Assembly: GCA_022494885.1 (NCBI GenBank)
Contig: JAGVSM010002943.1
Coordinates: 1 to 64,000 of the forward strand
DNA length: 64,000 nucleotides
Direction: 5' to 3'
From: Micrasema longulum
Taxonomy: Eukaryota; Arthropoda; Insecta; Trichoptera; Brachycentridae
Shown one piece after another: positions 9,712 through 20,799 of this stretch. The translations under genes and the position numbers were made by a program. Positions within the stretch are counted from its first letter, which is position 1. Every line of letters begins with the position of its first letter. The notes beneath the pieces were generated by a model, which saw only the letters and a list, made by a program, of their open reading frames with translations, was not told the DNA's origin and did no database searches.

Positions 9712-9960
9712 ATCAGTCGCCAAACTGGTGTCGTAGATATCGTAGATCGAACAGCAAAATTAAAATGGCTGTGGGCAAAAAACTTGGCAAAATTATGCCA
9801 GGTAAATACCCAAAATAATAAAGTGGAGACCATTTGCAAACAGAAAAAGTGAAGAGGGCCACAAAAAAATGAATTAATGACATTACCTCGATATTCGATG
9901 AAATATGAATGATAAAAATAGGTGATAAGAAGGAATGAAGATGTTTAGAAAAGGTTTTTA
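9712..9960 (+). pseudogene. LINE ORF2 C-terminal tail (KLKWxWA type)
   Basis: Frame reads ISRQTGVVDIVDRTAKLKWLW, then AKNLAKLCQVN, and after a break KRGPQKN-like. This is the tail of endonuclease/RT-type LINE proteins (R.TGV.DI..R..KLKW.WAGH.AR ... RGRP..RW). The G-H of the WAGH motif is lost and the frame breaks after the lysine-rich stretch. Related tails lie at 11921-12270, 48725-48965 and 61030-61260. Only the 3' end is present, as expected for 5'-truncated insertions. Confidence 0.6.
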
Positions 9961-9989
9961 TCCTGCAGCGAAGAAAACAAGGCTGAAGA

Positions 9990-10080
9990 AAAAAAAGAAG
10001 AAGACATTTACAGGGCTTATGACCTGCTTATGGCTGGTTAAAGTGGTTGCTTTACGCACTTTAATGTCCTGCAAAAAATG
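9990..10080 (+). repeat. FB repeat, core fragment
   Basis: CATTTACAGGGCTTATGACC followed by TGCTTATGGCTGGTTAAAGTGG-like and a degraded TTACGCACTTTAATG match the FB core; flanks do not continue the unit. Confidence 0.6.
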
Positions 10081-10731
10081 TTATATTAATAATTATTTTA
10101 CTTCATTAAGAAACTTACAAATATTAATAAAATTAAAGTTAAACGCAGTTACAGACAATAAATCATCTAGCACAATAATGTTTTAATTTATTTTATTTAA
10201 AACGCTAAATGAGTTTCCGAAGATATCAATGTTTCTTGCGATATCTTTGCGTTACTCGTACTCTCGCGAGATATAGAGATATGATATCGTGCAGCTCAAT
10301 CACAATGACCGCACTTGTCTGTTATAACCGACGCGATAAAAATTTTTCCTCGTGATTTTTTATCCTATTAGTGATTTCAATGGAGCATCGACTTTGGTTT
10401 ATCGATTTGTGATATTTATTTATTTTAATATTACCACAATTGAACCTCGTGGTAACACTGATATTCAATGTCATCAGTCAAAATATTTACGTTTTCCAAA
10501 TTACAATATTTGGCACCGTTCAATTATTATATTAATGAAATAATGGAAAATACTCCAATCAAATTTCTTGTACAACGTTTTAATAGTTTGTGCGTAATTT
10601 ATTATTATTTGATATATTTCTTTTTTAACTCAATTTGATAGGAATAAAATAAAACATTAATTGAACACGGTAATAATATTATGAATTGTTTTGTATAGCA
10701 TCATCGTAAATCAATGAATCTTGACAAAACT
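10081..10731. other. Unassigned AT-rich stretch
   Basis: A short GATATC/GATATC-rich patch at 10210-10290 stands out, but no gene, repeat family or RNA could be supported. Confidence 0.4.
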
Positions 10732-11886
10732 CGTAAGAGAATTTTGTCGATTTCTTACCTATAATTATTTGACATACCCACACAAAATACAGTTGATAAA
10801 ACCATCATCATATCTTTTTCCGCATCCAATGGTACACTGCATCCTTCAAATTAGACAGAATAAACAATACTACGTTATTTCAAATTTTTAACTTCTACTT
10901 TAACATATCATTTACTTCTAGTATTATTTACAGACCAACCCTTGACTTAGTAATTCAATTAACTCAAAATTGATCATTTAATCTCCTTCACATTTCTTTT
11001 ATTCATTTAATTTATTCATTGACGGACTTATATAGTCCATTCCAACAATAGCTAACCCATTTTTTTATACTAAATACAGGTACAAATGTAGTAAAATACA
11101 GCTAAATAAAATTAAAGCTGAGACAAAAAAAAATACTACCTTAAGACATGATTTGGTCTATCTTAGTGATTTTTTTAATATATTAAGATTTTCACCAAAA
11201 AAGTCCGTTGATATATCCGGCCTTCATAGAAGGACGACCAGATCACGGAGGCATATTCTAAAAGAGGACGATCAAGTGAGCGATAATTTTAATTTCAGCG
11301 TTTTAACTGTGAACATATTAGCAAAATCACTGGATGTCCTGCTAACAAAACCTTAGAGTTTAAGTGACTTGTTAATAATCATTATAATTATCCGAATTAA
11401 GCAAAATGTAGTATTAATTTATTTAAGAAAGAAAACTTTTCAATGCACAAAACAAATGTACCAACTGAAACTTGCACAGATTATACGAAACTCGACGCGC
11501 GTTGACTTTGACATTTGGCGTTTGACCACGTGACTACGATAAACTGATCCACTTCCACTGTGATCGGTCAAGTTGGTTAGGGACTTTTAATCAGCGTGCT
11601 AAACATCCGTGATTAAGCTAATGTGTTGGAGCTGAAGTGATTGATTCTGAGTTAATTGTATTACTAAGTCAAGGGTTAGTATGTAAATAATACTAAAAGT
11701 AAGTAATATATCAAAGTAGAAGCTGAAAATTTGAAATAACGTAGTATGGTTTATTCTGTCTAGTTTGAAAGATGCAGTGTACCATTGGATGCGGATAAAC
11801 ATATGATGATGGTTTTATCAACTGTATTTTGTGTAGGTATGTCAAATAATTATAGGTAAGAATTCGACGAAATTCTCTTACAAGTT
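10732..11886. repeat. Long inverted repeat with SINE-B-like ends
   Basis: Arm 10732-10985 and arm 11630-11886 are reverse complements at roughly 90 percent identity by eye over about 250 bp. Shared landmarks include AACGTAGTATGGTTTATTCTG, GATGCAGTGTACCATTGGATG, GGTTTTATCAACTGTATTTTG and GTCAAATAATTATAGGTAAG (each in plus sense in the right arm). The GATGCAGTG...GGATGCGGATAA...ATGATGATGG part resembles the SINE B 3' end. The loop of about 640 bp holds a LINE scrap. Transcribed through, it would form a long hairpin RNA. Origin by inverted duplication or two facing insertions. Confidence 0.75.
11160..11290 (-). pseudogene. LINE RT scrap
   Basis: The minus strand reads IVRPLLEYASVIWSSFYEGR, the common LINE motif (LVRP.LEY.S..WSP) C-terminal to the RT domain. 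It lies alone within the loop of the long inverted repeat. Confidence 0.5.
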
Positions 11887-11920
11887 TATTGAGATTGACA
11901 AACATTTTCGTAGAATATCA

Positions 11921-12270
11921 GAAAAAAAAACATTGAGACCAATCTTAGGTAGAACCCTTAGAGATAGAATACTCGATTAAAAAAATTCGCAGAACCAGCA
12001 GTATTGAGGACATTATGAGATATAGTAAGCAAAGAAGACAATTCAGAAGACAAAATGTTGAGAGGATGGACCCAACGAGAATTCCCAAGGGACTCTAATA
12101 GGTCTCGTCGACCACTCGAACGACCACCAAAATATGGAGGTAAAGTTGGACGTCTTCATCACAATCTGAACAGATAGAAAAATCTTAAAAAAGAAGAAGA
12201 AGGCGGAAAAATGGTGTTCTGTGCTGCCATTGGACCTTCTGGCCTGTTGTGGTGCAAAAAATTAAATATT
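11921..12270 (+). pseudogene. LINE ORF2 C-terminal tail with 3' UTR
   Basis: Contains KIRRTSSIEDIMRYSKQRR, then QNVERMDPTRIPK, and in another frame RSRRPLERPPKYGGKVG, which match the RT-type LINE tail (DI..R.K.R..RW.GH.ARMDP.R.PK ... R.VGRP). Frameshifts separate the blocks. It ends in a K-rich stop near 12200 and a 3' UTR with CTGCCATTGGACCTTCTGGC near 12221-12240; that UTR motif recurs at 53765-53845 and 55805-55870. Confidence 0.55.
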
Positions 12271-12864
12271 CAAAATCAAAAGAAAATTTTTTGCTCATAC
12301 AAAAACTAATTAAGCTGAAAAAAGAAAACTATAAAATACTTTGTTTCTCACTTTTGCAAGGATTTCTTTGGTATCGAATAGTTCAAAACTGTTTTGCCAA
12401 ATTTGAACAAAAATAAAACTTCTACCTCATCAAAAAAGGTAGGCTTATGGATCATAAAATCTCTACGCAAATTTCAAGATTCTAAAAATAGCAGAAGAGA
12501 AGCTGTAAAAACGTTTATTCAAACCGTGAAATACGCGACTCGCAACCTTTTGGCAAGATTAGCTAGTGGATATATTACTTCTCACTGGCTGGTGTCACTT
12601 GGAGGCTTTTAGGGGGGGGGGGGCAGTTACGGTGGTTAGGGTCTAGTGAACAAGCTTCACGGTTTTCTCCCGCCATATAAACGACATTTAACTTGGATCA
12701 AATGATCTTAAACACCACCTCCTTTTAATAGTACAGAATAAATAATTCATGCCACAAGATCTTACAACATAAAAATTGTTGTAAAAAAATACGTACATAT
12801 TAAAATATCTTCCCGTGTTAGGGTGAAATAAAGGATTGAAATATAAAATACAAGAACCATTGTA
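12271..12864. other. Unassigned, includes a G-run
   Basis: An 11-base G homopolymer occurs near 12613-12623. The 72-residue frame at 12394-12612 (+) has a coding-like look in places (LARLASGYITSHWLVSLGG) but no known domain. Confidence 0.35.
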
Positions 12865-13045
12865 TCTTATCAACAATATTTTAAATTTGTCGAAATTTTT
12901 GTAGGCAAGGACTGGATTCCTCCCCCTAAGAAGTTATTAAGATTAATAAATTACATAGGGATGAAGAACAGCTAAGAACAGGTCATAGCACTTCTTTTTT
13001 AGCTTCTCTAAAATATTCTTCATCTCCATTGTAATGTATTGATTT
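12865..13045. repeat. FB repeat, short palindromic copy
   Basis: Plus-sense start: CAACAATATTTTAAATTTGT and GGCAAGGACTGGATTC near 12870-12920, then ATTACATAGGGATGAAGAAC. Near 12980 it turns round: ACAGGTCATAGCAC and, near 13018-13042, CTTCATCTCCATTGTAATG in minus sense. So two opposed partial units meet. Confidence 0.55.
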
Positions 13046-13318
13046 TTGTATTTTAAACCGCACATAAGTTGAATAGTTTTAAGAACACAACAAATTTTTG
13101 CTATTCAGAATAACTCGTCATAGGGTGTAACTGAGAAAATATAAAGTGTTTTGATTATTTCAAATTCAAAATATTATTTCACAATCGTAATAACCAAACA
13201 ATAAATTAAGAAATTTTAATGTATATTTGACGAATAATTTTACAATTTTTCATTATAATAAAAATAAAAAACAAATAATTTAGTTTTTAAGCATTTATTT
13301 TATAATACTAAATTTTAC
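13046..13318. other. AT-rich spacer
   Basis: Nothing recognised. Confidence 0.4.
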
Positions 13319-13385
13319 CATGATAAAGAAGCTTGTGGAGCTTCGAAACCGGTCGGTAATAAAATAAAAAGTAACTAGTTTAAAC
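13319..13385 (+). ncRNA. Hammerhead-like core, second family (Penelope-linked)
   Basis: CATGATAAA (13319-13327), stem II GAAGCT/AGCTTC with loop TGTGG (13328-13344, perfect 6 bp), then GAAACCGGTCGGTAAT (from 13345). Compared with a hammerhead the first box is ATGATAA rather than CUGANGA, so it is likely inactive. Related motifs lie at 62340-62400 (-), 49495-49540 (-) and 49685-49735 (+). Confidence 0.4.
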
Positions 13386-13424
13386 GAAATTGTTTAATTT
13401 TATTTCAATAAATAAAAAACTAAA

Positions 13425-13585
13425 TTCTCTGTGTGAAATAGAACCAGAACCCAAGACGATTGTTTGTGAATCTCGGGTAAAAATCTTGCAAAATTAAATC
13501 GGTTAGTAATTAGTCTGCCTCGTGGTCTACTGATTTACATGTTACCGCGCTTGAGGGTACGGTTTCGATTAAAGACAAAGTATAT
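13425..13585 (+). mobile_element. Composite SINE, partial
   Basis: Block X at 13435-13500 (CCAGAACCCAAGACGATTGT, then TCTCGGGTAAAAATC) is followed by a tRNA-like head at 13515-13575: box-A-like CGTGGTCTACTGA and box-B-like GGTTTCGATT. Same order as 7855-8175 and 35575-35940. The SINE B body is not recognisable after the head. Confidence 0.5.
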
Positions 13586-14692
13586 AAAAGACTGATTTTC
13601 AACGTAGTATAGTCTTTGGATTAGGGTTAATCATTTTGGGTTAACCCTTTGTTCTCTGAATATAGATTTAGAGGAGTTTTCGAATTTTTATTTTTAGAAT
13701 TTTGTTATTTATAGTTTAAAAAAGATTGTGATTTTTTCTTGTTTTTTTTTTTAAAGAAATCTTTTTATTTAAAACAAAGAAGTGTTAAAAATTTGTAATG
13801 TGTTTATAAAAAAAAATAAAAAAATACGCATTTTAATCAAATCACAAAAATACTTACTTGCTTTCATAATTTAAATGTTGAGGTTTGTAAAAGAGTAATT
13901 ATTTTACAGGGGGACAGTTCTACGCAAAATTGATCATCTTGAGTTATTTTTTTAATTCTATTACTTAAAAATAGTTCAAACTACTTAAAAATGTCTAAAT
14001 ATGTACTGGCAGCGATTAGTTACATAAAATATATTGTCATATAAGAGGTAAATGAGTTATTTTACAACAGAATAAAATTGTGCTGACAGGAACCCGAGGC
14101 AAATGTATTTATTTATCATAATACGCTAATATGTTTGTGCAAGTTCAAAAAAATATATATTTTGAAATAACGATCGTTTACATGTAGGAGATAAATTTCT
14201 AGCTTTTTTTATTTCCTGAATTTGACAGTACCCAAAATCTTGTACTAAAAATAGTGTTAAATATACGCATTGGTTTATAATCGCAGGGTTTTTTTAAAAT
14301 TATTTCTTTTGTGAAGGCAAGTTGATCTATATTACGCTTCAGACCCTAGTCAATGAATTTGTGATAAAAATAAAATAAAATAGTAACATTACATTCAAAC
14401 CATTAGCACTTCAATGGATGAGTTTGTGGATTCTGCTTCAAATTGAGAATGAATAACATAATTATTTACATGACAATTAGAAGCAGAAAACATTATTATA
14501 TGTTGTGTGAAAGTGGTTTTCAACATAAAATGTTAAACATTAAAAAAAATTCATCTATTCATCCAACATATTATGTACACGATCTTCTATGCAGCGATAA
14601 GATAAAGAGGTCATTTTAAGCACTTTCCAGTCTTTGACTTTTGATAATATAAAAAATATATATTATTGCATCAAGAAAATTCATAACTCCGG
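13586..14692. other. AT-rich stretch without genes
   Basis: Long poly-T/poly-A tracts (13680-13830) and no coherent frame on either strand. No repeat family assigned. Confidence 0.5.
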
Positions 14693-14857
14693 CAAAATCG
14701 GGTTGTGGTCCTGTGGCTAGTGTCTCGGACTTACGGTCCGTGGTTCGAGTCTCACTCTACCTCAACTCGATTCCATTTTCTAATAGTGAGTTATTTACAA
14801 CTCGTTGAAAAATGGCCATATAAATTAAATATTTGGGTAAATCATAAGAACGCAAAA
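14693..14857 (+). mobile_element. SINE A, full-length-looking copy
   Basis: tRNA-like head: GGTTGTGGTCCTGTGGCTAG (box A region) and GTCCGTGGTTCGAGTCTCAC (box B region) at 14701-14756. The body follows: CTCAACTCGATTC, CTAATAGTGAGTTATTTACA, ACTCGTTGAAAAATGGCC, ATTTGGGTAAATCATAAGAA. The same body occurs at 17468-17612 and 24355-24522. It is Pol III derived and depends on LINE enzymes. Not a functional tRNA gene: the anticodon arm and 3' acceptor strand are absent. Confidence 0.8.
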
Positions 14858-15840
14858 CTTTCTTTATATTTGTATAACACGGCCATTTTAAAATTTTTAA
14901 ATCTCAAGTCTGTCATTGGTCGAATAAAATGGCTAATAGATATTGCGATGTCTGCTTAACACTTTTTTCAAACCATCAAAAGTATGATTTTAAACTACAT
15001 TTGCTACTCAACTCATGATTTTCATAAAAATAATGTTTATGAATTACAGAATGACATCATAACCAAAAAAAATAATTTTATGAGGTTGCTATCATTGTTT
15101 TCAATGCCCTCAATTTTTTGTACGTGTTTTTTTTTTTAATATAATACAACGTCACAACACCATTTGCAAGAGGCTTTTAAAACGCGGTTGTTTAAAAGTT
15201 AAAGTCTCGTAAATTATAAAATAATAATTTAAAATAAATTAATTACCCTGATAACAGAGTTATTGTATTTTGTTTTATTATAATGGCTTTAGTTTTCTTT
15301 CAATAAAATCATTTTAAATAAAGAATAAAGATATTAATACAAAAAAGATTTTACTTTAATAATAATATTTCAACGCCAATGCGCAATCGCTAAAAAGATG
15401 ATGTGAACCTTATTATGACTATAAATAGATCCATTTCACAATACTCCCTTTGATAAAGCCGTAAAATATTTAACGACCGTGTTATGTGAACATTAAGACT
15501 TTGGTTAGGATTTACTGTCAAAGTTTTATCAAACGTATGAGTCGACACATTTTCTGCAATCTTTCAATTTTATTGAAACGGCTTTAGTTATGATTTCCGA
15601 AAATTTATTTATTTTCTTAAATCAGTTTCCTTAATGCGATCAAATGTTTAGGATTCTTTTCTTGCTTAAGAAAAATGAAGCTGATTTTTAAAACAAATGT
15701 CCAATAAGCATCTCATTAATTTAAGGTACATAAAAATAAAATGAAGGAAGAATTGATTTAAATTTTCCATACATTATGTATGGCAGTTTTAATGATAAAT
15801 ATTTTTTTTTAGTTTTGCTTTAAATAAATGAATAAAACTA
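14858..15840. other. AT-rich stretch without genes
   Basis: No repeat or coding signature seen. Confidence 0.5.
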
Positions 15841-16750
15841 GGAGTGAACGTAATAAATTTAAAAGATTTTCTTAAAATCCCACTTGAAACTTCACGAAAC
15901 GAACCAATAAATATTCCTAGCTGTGATAACACCGTTAAACTAATGGGAGTTTTACTCAATTCTGACCTATCTCTTGAGGCTCAAATTAGTAAAACGATAA
16001 GTTCATGCTTCTACCAGCTGAGACAAATTAAATGCACACGCAAAAATTTGCCGGTTGATGCCGCCCGTCAATCAATAAATGCGTTTGTAGTGTCTAGAGT
16101 CGATTATTGTAATGGTATCTATGCAGGTCTATCAATGAACAAAATGACTCGCCTACAATCTGTATTGAATGCCGCAGCGAGACTTATTTTCGGAATCTTT
16201 AAGTTCAGTCATATCACTCCACTACTTCAGGAACTACACTGGCTACGTTTTCCACAGAGGGTCGAATACAAACTCTGTTGGCTTATGTATAAGTCACTGC
16301 ATAACTCTGCTCCGGAATATCTAAGGGAACTATGCATTCCAGATGAACTAGCTGACAGGCGTCTAACGCTTAGATCAGCTACGTCTACGGCGAGAGAAAA
16401 GTTATTTTACCTCTACGCAAACAGCGCACTAAATTTAGTGAACGCGCATTTGCGGTCGCAGGCCCTATGGCATGGAATGCTCTGCCAGCAGAGGTGCAAG
16501 GCTGTGAAAGTGAAGTGATGTTTCGGAAAAAACTTAAAACCCACTTGTTCTCTAAATCAGTTGAATAAATCCGTAGCACGTGACAACAAAGTAAATGATT
16601 TTAATTAAATTACAAACTTAAAAGCTTCAATTAAATTAATTTAACAATTGAATCACTATGTAAAGCGCCCTTGAGGTATTTTATTACGAAAATGGCGCTA
16701 TTTAAGTTATCCATAATAATAATAGTAATAACATTTATTTCAAATTTATT
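15841..16750 (+). mobile_element. L2/CR1-like LINE, 3' end with UTR and tail
   Basis: A 5'-truncated copy holding the ORF2 C-terminal domain, a UTR with the diagnostic GTAAAGCGCCCTTGAGGTAT and AATGGCGCTATTTAAGTTAT, and a simple (AATAAT)-type tail at 16715-16735. The same UTR is found in minus sense at 21259-21310 and 50445-50470, defining a family with three copies here. Confidence 0.85.
15844..16568 (+). pseudogene. L2/CR1-like ORF2 C-terminal domain
   Basis: Open for 224 codons: LMGVLLNSDLSLEAQISKTI (post-RT block), SRVDYCNGIYAGLS, RLQSVLNAAARLIFGI, HITPLLQELHWLRFPQRVEY, YKSLHNSAPEYLREL. Near 16400 the frame shifts; RAFAVAGPMAWNALPAE and RKKLKTHLFSKSVE continue in another frame to a stop near 16566. 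These are classic L2/CR1-clade ORF2 tail motifs. The endonuclease and RT core are missing by 5' truncation, so it is dead. The ATG used at 15844 is not native. Confidence 0.85.
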
Positions 16751-17034
16751 TAAATAATCAATACACGTTTATTACATTCTATGGATACATTGGGATTGAA
16801 AAAGCTCTTTTATGGCTCGTTTTTGTGTGACATGATATTATAATAAAACGACTTTAGATCTTCTATGCGTGTAGGTGGGTACTGTTTATCTTTTAAAATG
16901 ACGTAAACAAGTTTTGTTTGATAAATACATATTTTTTAATGTGTTATTTTTACAGGTAAAAAACTAAAAATGTGTATAATTATTTTACTGGTATCAAACA
17001 TTACAGGGTTTTAAATTTAAAAATAATAATACAA
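16751..17034. other. AT-rich spacer
   Basis: Contains TTTTTACAG|GTAAAA at 16950-16961, a splice-like AG|GT junction discussed in the findings. Nothing else seen. Confidence 0.4.
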
Positions 17035-17420
17035 TGCAAGCATAAAAAACAAAATATAAGGAAAACCTCGTTAAACCTCTAGACCGGTTTGTCTGCAGGT
17101 TTTTTTGTTTTTTTTCTGAAGAAAAATCGTCAAAATCGTAAAACAACGACAAATGTTGCGAAAAAGGCGTCAAACGACTTCCTTTTTTATATGTTTATTC
17201 TATTAAAATGACTTCATAGTGCAGAGCTAATTCTACCATATTAACATAAACATAAACATGAATGTAAACATAACACAAAATTTTATATTTGCAGCACTTA
17301 TGGTGGTCTTAGCATATCTGTTTTTGCGGTTTAGTGGGTTTCATTATTTTTCCTCATAGATTTTTTTTCATGTTTTCCTTCTTAATTATAAATACAAAAA
17401 AGAACGTGTTTTCGGAATAT
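17035..17420 (+). repeat. LINE 3' UTR remnant
   Basis: GCGGTTTAGTGGGTTTCATT then ATTTTTCCT (17324-17352) and TTTTTCATGTTTTCCTTCTT match the UTR that follows the LINE tail at 33960-34311 (34480-34550). GACCGGTTTGTCTGCAGGTT at 17081-17100 may be an additional piece. No coding part accompanies it. Confidence 0.5.
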
Positions 17421-17467
17421 CGTTATTAGATTTTCTCTCTCCATTTTTCTTTCTAAAGTATTCGGTA

Positions 17468-17612
17468 CTAACAAGCATTAATTTGTACCGAAGGTCCATA
17501 GTTCGAATCTCTCTCTACCCCAACTTGATTCTCATTTTCTAATAGTGAGTTATTTACAACTCGTTGAAAATGGCCCTCAGAATTAAATATTTGGGTAAAT
17601 CGCAAGAACGCA
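17468..17612 (+). mobile_element. SINE A, 5' part damaged
   Basis: Box B region GGTCCATAGTTCGAATCTCT (17491-17510) and the conserved body CTAATAGTGAGTTATTTACA, CTCGTTGAAAATGGCCCTCA, ATTTGGGTAAATCGCAAGAA. The box A half is not recognisable. Same orientation as the other two copies. Confidence 0.75.
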
Positions 17613-17839
17613 TATATTTATTTTTCTTTAAAAAATAAAATCAGATTGTTTTTTCAATCTAAATTTTCATTTCTTACACTGTTATAAAAATAACTTTAAT
17701 AATTTAAAACGCTAAGGTACTTGTGATTTGTAATCAAACAAATAGTTTGTATTAGCCCTATAAAATGCTAAAGCTTTTTTAAACTTGAATACATAGATAA
17801 ATTAACTAATGTTAGAATATAACCATTTTTTTTACTTTT

Positions 17840-19215
17840 AATGTCTACTGATAACGTATCCGTCTTTTTGAACAGGACACTCACTACACTAAAATGCAAT
17901 AAAATGATTCTACCCAACTTTTATCTTCCAGCTGAGATCGCTTGTGTGGGAGGGATATCTCCTTTGGTTATCCTGAATGCGGGACACCATAGAAACGTTT
18001 GGATATAGGCTATTAGAAGTTCTATATCCATCCGTACCTTCGCATTAATCCAAAAGATTATAATTGGGCAAAGCTCAGTTCGACATGCAGGATCCTTTTG
18101 TCCCAGAAGGGTGTGTGTGGGATCCCTAGCGCTGATGATCTCGTCAATAGGGTTTAAAAAAATAGCCATAAGTTAAATTGCTTTTGGTGAATTGCGAATG
18201 GTAACTCACTCTGTTGTTTAAGAAATTGTCTTACACCAAACTGTAACAAAATTTGAAATCTGCGCAAAGTTCTAGAATTTTCGAACTCTCTTTAATGGTC
18301 TTTTTTGTTTGTGGCGCAGTTATAATACACAATCGATTGAGCGCGGCAACTTTTACGAAACAGTCACTGATGATTTCAATAGTTCAATCGAAGTATTGAA
18401 TCTAGGTAATTAAACATACAAATATTTCACGATAGTGAATTTTCGATCTACGGGATAGGGGCCAGTCACCAGCGGACGATACATTGTCACGAAAACAACG
18501 TATCACAGCTCGGGGGTAGATCCAGAACTGTTGACAAGCGGACTGCGTTCGTGATCATCAGGGAGCGCTGCGGGAGAGAAGGAGAATCCAGGCAAGATGT
18601 TAGCATCAAAAGGGGAAATATTCGAGACTCTTTGTCCGAATTATTCCTAGGTTAAACTATCTTTCAAATCAAAAGTAATGTAAGATTACAGCATATACCA
18701 AAATACATTTTCACCTTTACTATCACCGTAGTATACATAGAGTTATAGGGGAATGTAATCACTACCGTATCCAATTATGTACTTAAAAATAGGTGTATAA
18801 TATTTAGTACTATGTTGTGAATGTGTGGGATTGGGAGTTGGTTGGGAGTTTAGGAAGAGTAGGGGCAAGGAAATTAAAAGTTACACAATTGATTAAGCTT
18901 CATATTAAATAGTGGGCTATATTGTAAAAGTTATTCGATAATTTATTAAGAGAATATTATTTTTAAAGCTTTTTATTGTAAAACACCTCCATGCATGCTT
19001 TTTTTTATTTTTTTATTTTGATTTAAATTTATGATTGATTGGTGAACTCTAAAAAAATGTATTAGCTTCGAATTCATGTGTTCTTTAATAGGAACTTATT
19101 CGGCAGCGTTTTTTCCAGCACATCAGTGGACGTGTTGCATTTTAGTTAAGGTACACCAAAGCGTGGGTAAGTGGTTATATGCTGATATTTACTAACGTTA
19201 GTTGAAATGACGTCT
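17840..19215. mobile_element. Inverted-arm element with hammerhead-like arms (copy 2, expanded and decayed)
   Basis: Left arm traces at 17846-17890 (ACGTATCCGTCTTTTTGAAC, AGGACACTCACTACACTAAA, minus sense) and right arm traces at 19125-19210 (GTGGTTATATGCTGATATTTAC). A further inner-arm piece at 18705-18745 (ATTTTCACCTTTACTATCAC) indicates that the centre has been enlarged by insertions. GC-richer unknown sequence occupies 17930-18600. The catalytic boxes are ruined in this copy. Confidence 0.45.
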
Positions 19216-19735
19216 ACTACGGTTGCGGATTTCAAACTGTCAGAAGGGATCATAGTGAGTTACATCTTGCTGGAGGATGCGATTCTATAAAATGCTGCAA
19301 ACGCCCAGTTGCATTCCATCGGCATCACTACTGACAAGTCCAACTCGTAAGCGTCCACGTCGCGAAACCTGGGCAATGGGATCACACACTTGTAACAGTT
19401 GGCGATGCAACAGATGACCTAAAGATGAAGAATGAGTTTCAGCGCCTTCAAGCCAAATTCAGCGACTAGGGAAGTAACCCCAACCAAAAAAAAAAAAATC
19501 CACCAGAAAAGGCAACGGGAAACCATTCTGGTCATCTTTTCTCAGGAGTCACTATGGCGAATATATCCAATAAGTAGTTGTCCTGGCGGCGAAATATAAG
19601 AGTAGCGCAGTACCAAGATGCTTCTGTTGAAGTGATCGCCAACATCAGGCAGACCTGACATGGCACCAAAAGAAAAAGTAAATGCTTAAAAATTATTAAC
19701 ATAAATGGGATTTAAAACTGTAAAAATTTCTTATG
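19216..19735. other. GC-richer block of unknown class
   Basis: Less AT-rich than its flanks. It includes GAAAAGGCAACGGGAAACCA at 19506-19525, a motif type I associate with retroelement 3' UTRs, but no coding part is found. Likely a retroelement remnant; not assigned. Confidence 0.3.
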
Positions 19736-19739
19736 TCTT

Positions 19740-19862
19740 GACTGAAAACCTGAAACGAAAAGCAAATTTTGCTCTCAAGTAATAAACTATTGAGATTTGA
19801 TATGCAGTGTTTTATGCACTACCGGGTGTCAATAGGGGAATGATGATGTTACTTCAAGATAT
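19740..19862 (+). mobile_element. SINE B, 3' end
   Basis: ATGCAGTGTTTTATGCACTA, CCGGGTGTCAATAGGGGAAT and GATGATGTTAC (19803-19852) correspond to the SINE B tail seen at 52430-52480 (-) and 35890-35930 (+). The head is missing. Confidence 0.55.
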
Positions 19863-20583
19863 ATTTTTAAAATCTAATTGTTTTTAAAGCAAACATACGA
19901 GATTTGAATCTGAGACAAATTCAAGCAGCAATTCTATTAAAATAATAAAATCATGTCGCAAAGTTTTTTGAATTACTCAGCACGAAAACGAAGCAAACGC
20001 CTTTCCAAATTTAGATTTCAAAACCGAACTTCTGATTCGGGCGATAAGTCTTCGACATGCACGAAACACGAGGTGACGTCAGAAGTAATGAGCATTGCAT
20101 GTACCAAAATTTGGAACGATGGTTGTTCGTGAACCTTCTGCCTCAATTTAAGATAATTTCAACGCTAATTGGAAACACTAGTTCGTTGTGATAACTTCGG
20201 CCCTCTAATTATGAAAATTAAACCCAAAAAGAGTTTATTTCAAGCCAAGAAACCTAAATTTGGCCGAATTAAGTTACATGTTACACCACTGTGCGCCAAC
20301 GTGGTTCATTGTTTCAATTTGAATTTTAAAAAGGATTTTTTTATTTTTTATTGATATAATACGTGTAATATAGGTCACATTGTGGTGTGGTGACTTTTGA
20401 AGGGGATTATTTAAGCAAATTGTCATGCAAAAGTGTATATCGATATACAAGGACATATCAATATTAATTCAACATATTCATTTAGTTGAACTTAGAAAAT
20501 ACGCACTCCCCACATTACAACCATAACCAATGAACCAAAAATTCAATGTGTTTAACTCAATAAGTTTATAATAACTTAGAGTA
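19863..20583. other. Unassigned
   Basis: No gene or repeat identified. GTGACGTCAGAAG at 20072-20084 resembles motifs in the insertion at 58596-58998 but the similarity is short. Confidence 0.4.
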
Positions 20584-20758
20584 GGTGCTATAGTAATTGG
20601 ACATGCTATATAATTAGTCACTTTAAACCTAATGGTGAAAAATTTGAACACTTTTTGTGTGTGTTTATTTTTTAAATGAACACATTATATTTATTTATGT
20701 TTGACCATTAGATTAAGAACATCCAATTACTGTAGCATGTCCAACAACTATAGCACCC
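20584..20758. mobile_element. Small MITE with long terminal inverted repeats
   Basis: The outer arms GGTGCTATAGTAATTGGACA (20584 on) and GCATGTCC...CTATAGCACC (to about 20757) are inverted copies, and the similarity continues inward to CTAATGGT / ACCATTAG, giving arms of about 55 bp around a roughly 65-bp AT-rich centre. No coding capacity. The size and layout fit a DNA-transposon-derived MITE, perhaps Tc1/mariner-like; a clean TA duplication is not evident. Confidence 0.7.
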
Positions 20759-20799
20759 ATCCTTTACAACATACATAATCTGCCTATGTGTACTTCATA

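Noticed and set aside
14693..14760. tRNA gene
   Set aside because: The same sequence with a fixed non-tRNA body occurs at three loci, so it is a SINE.
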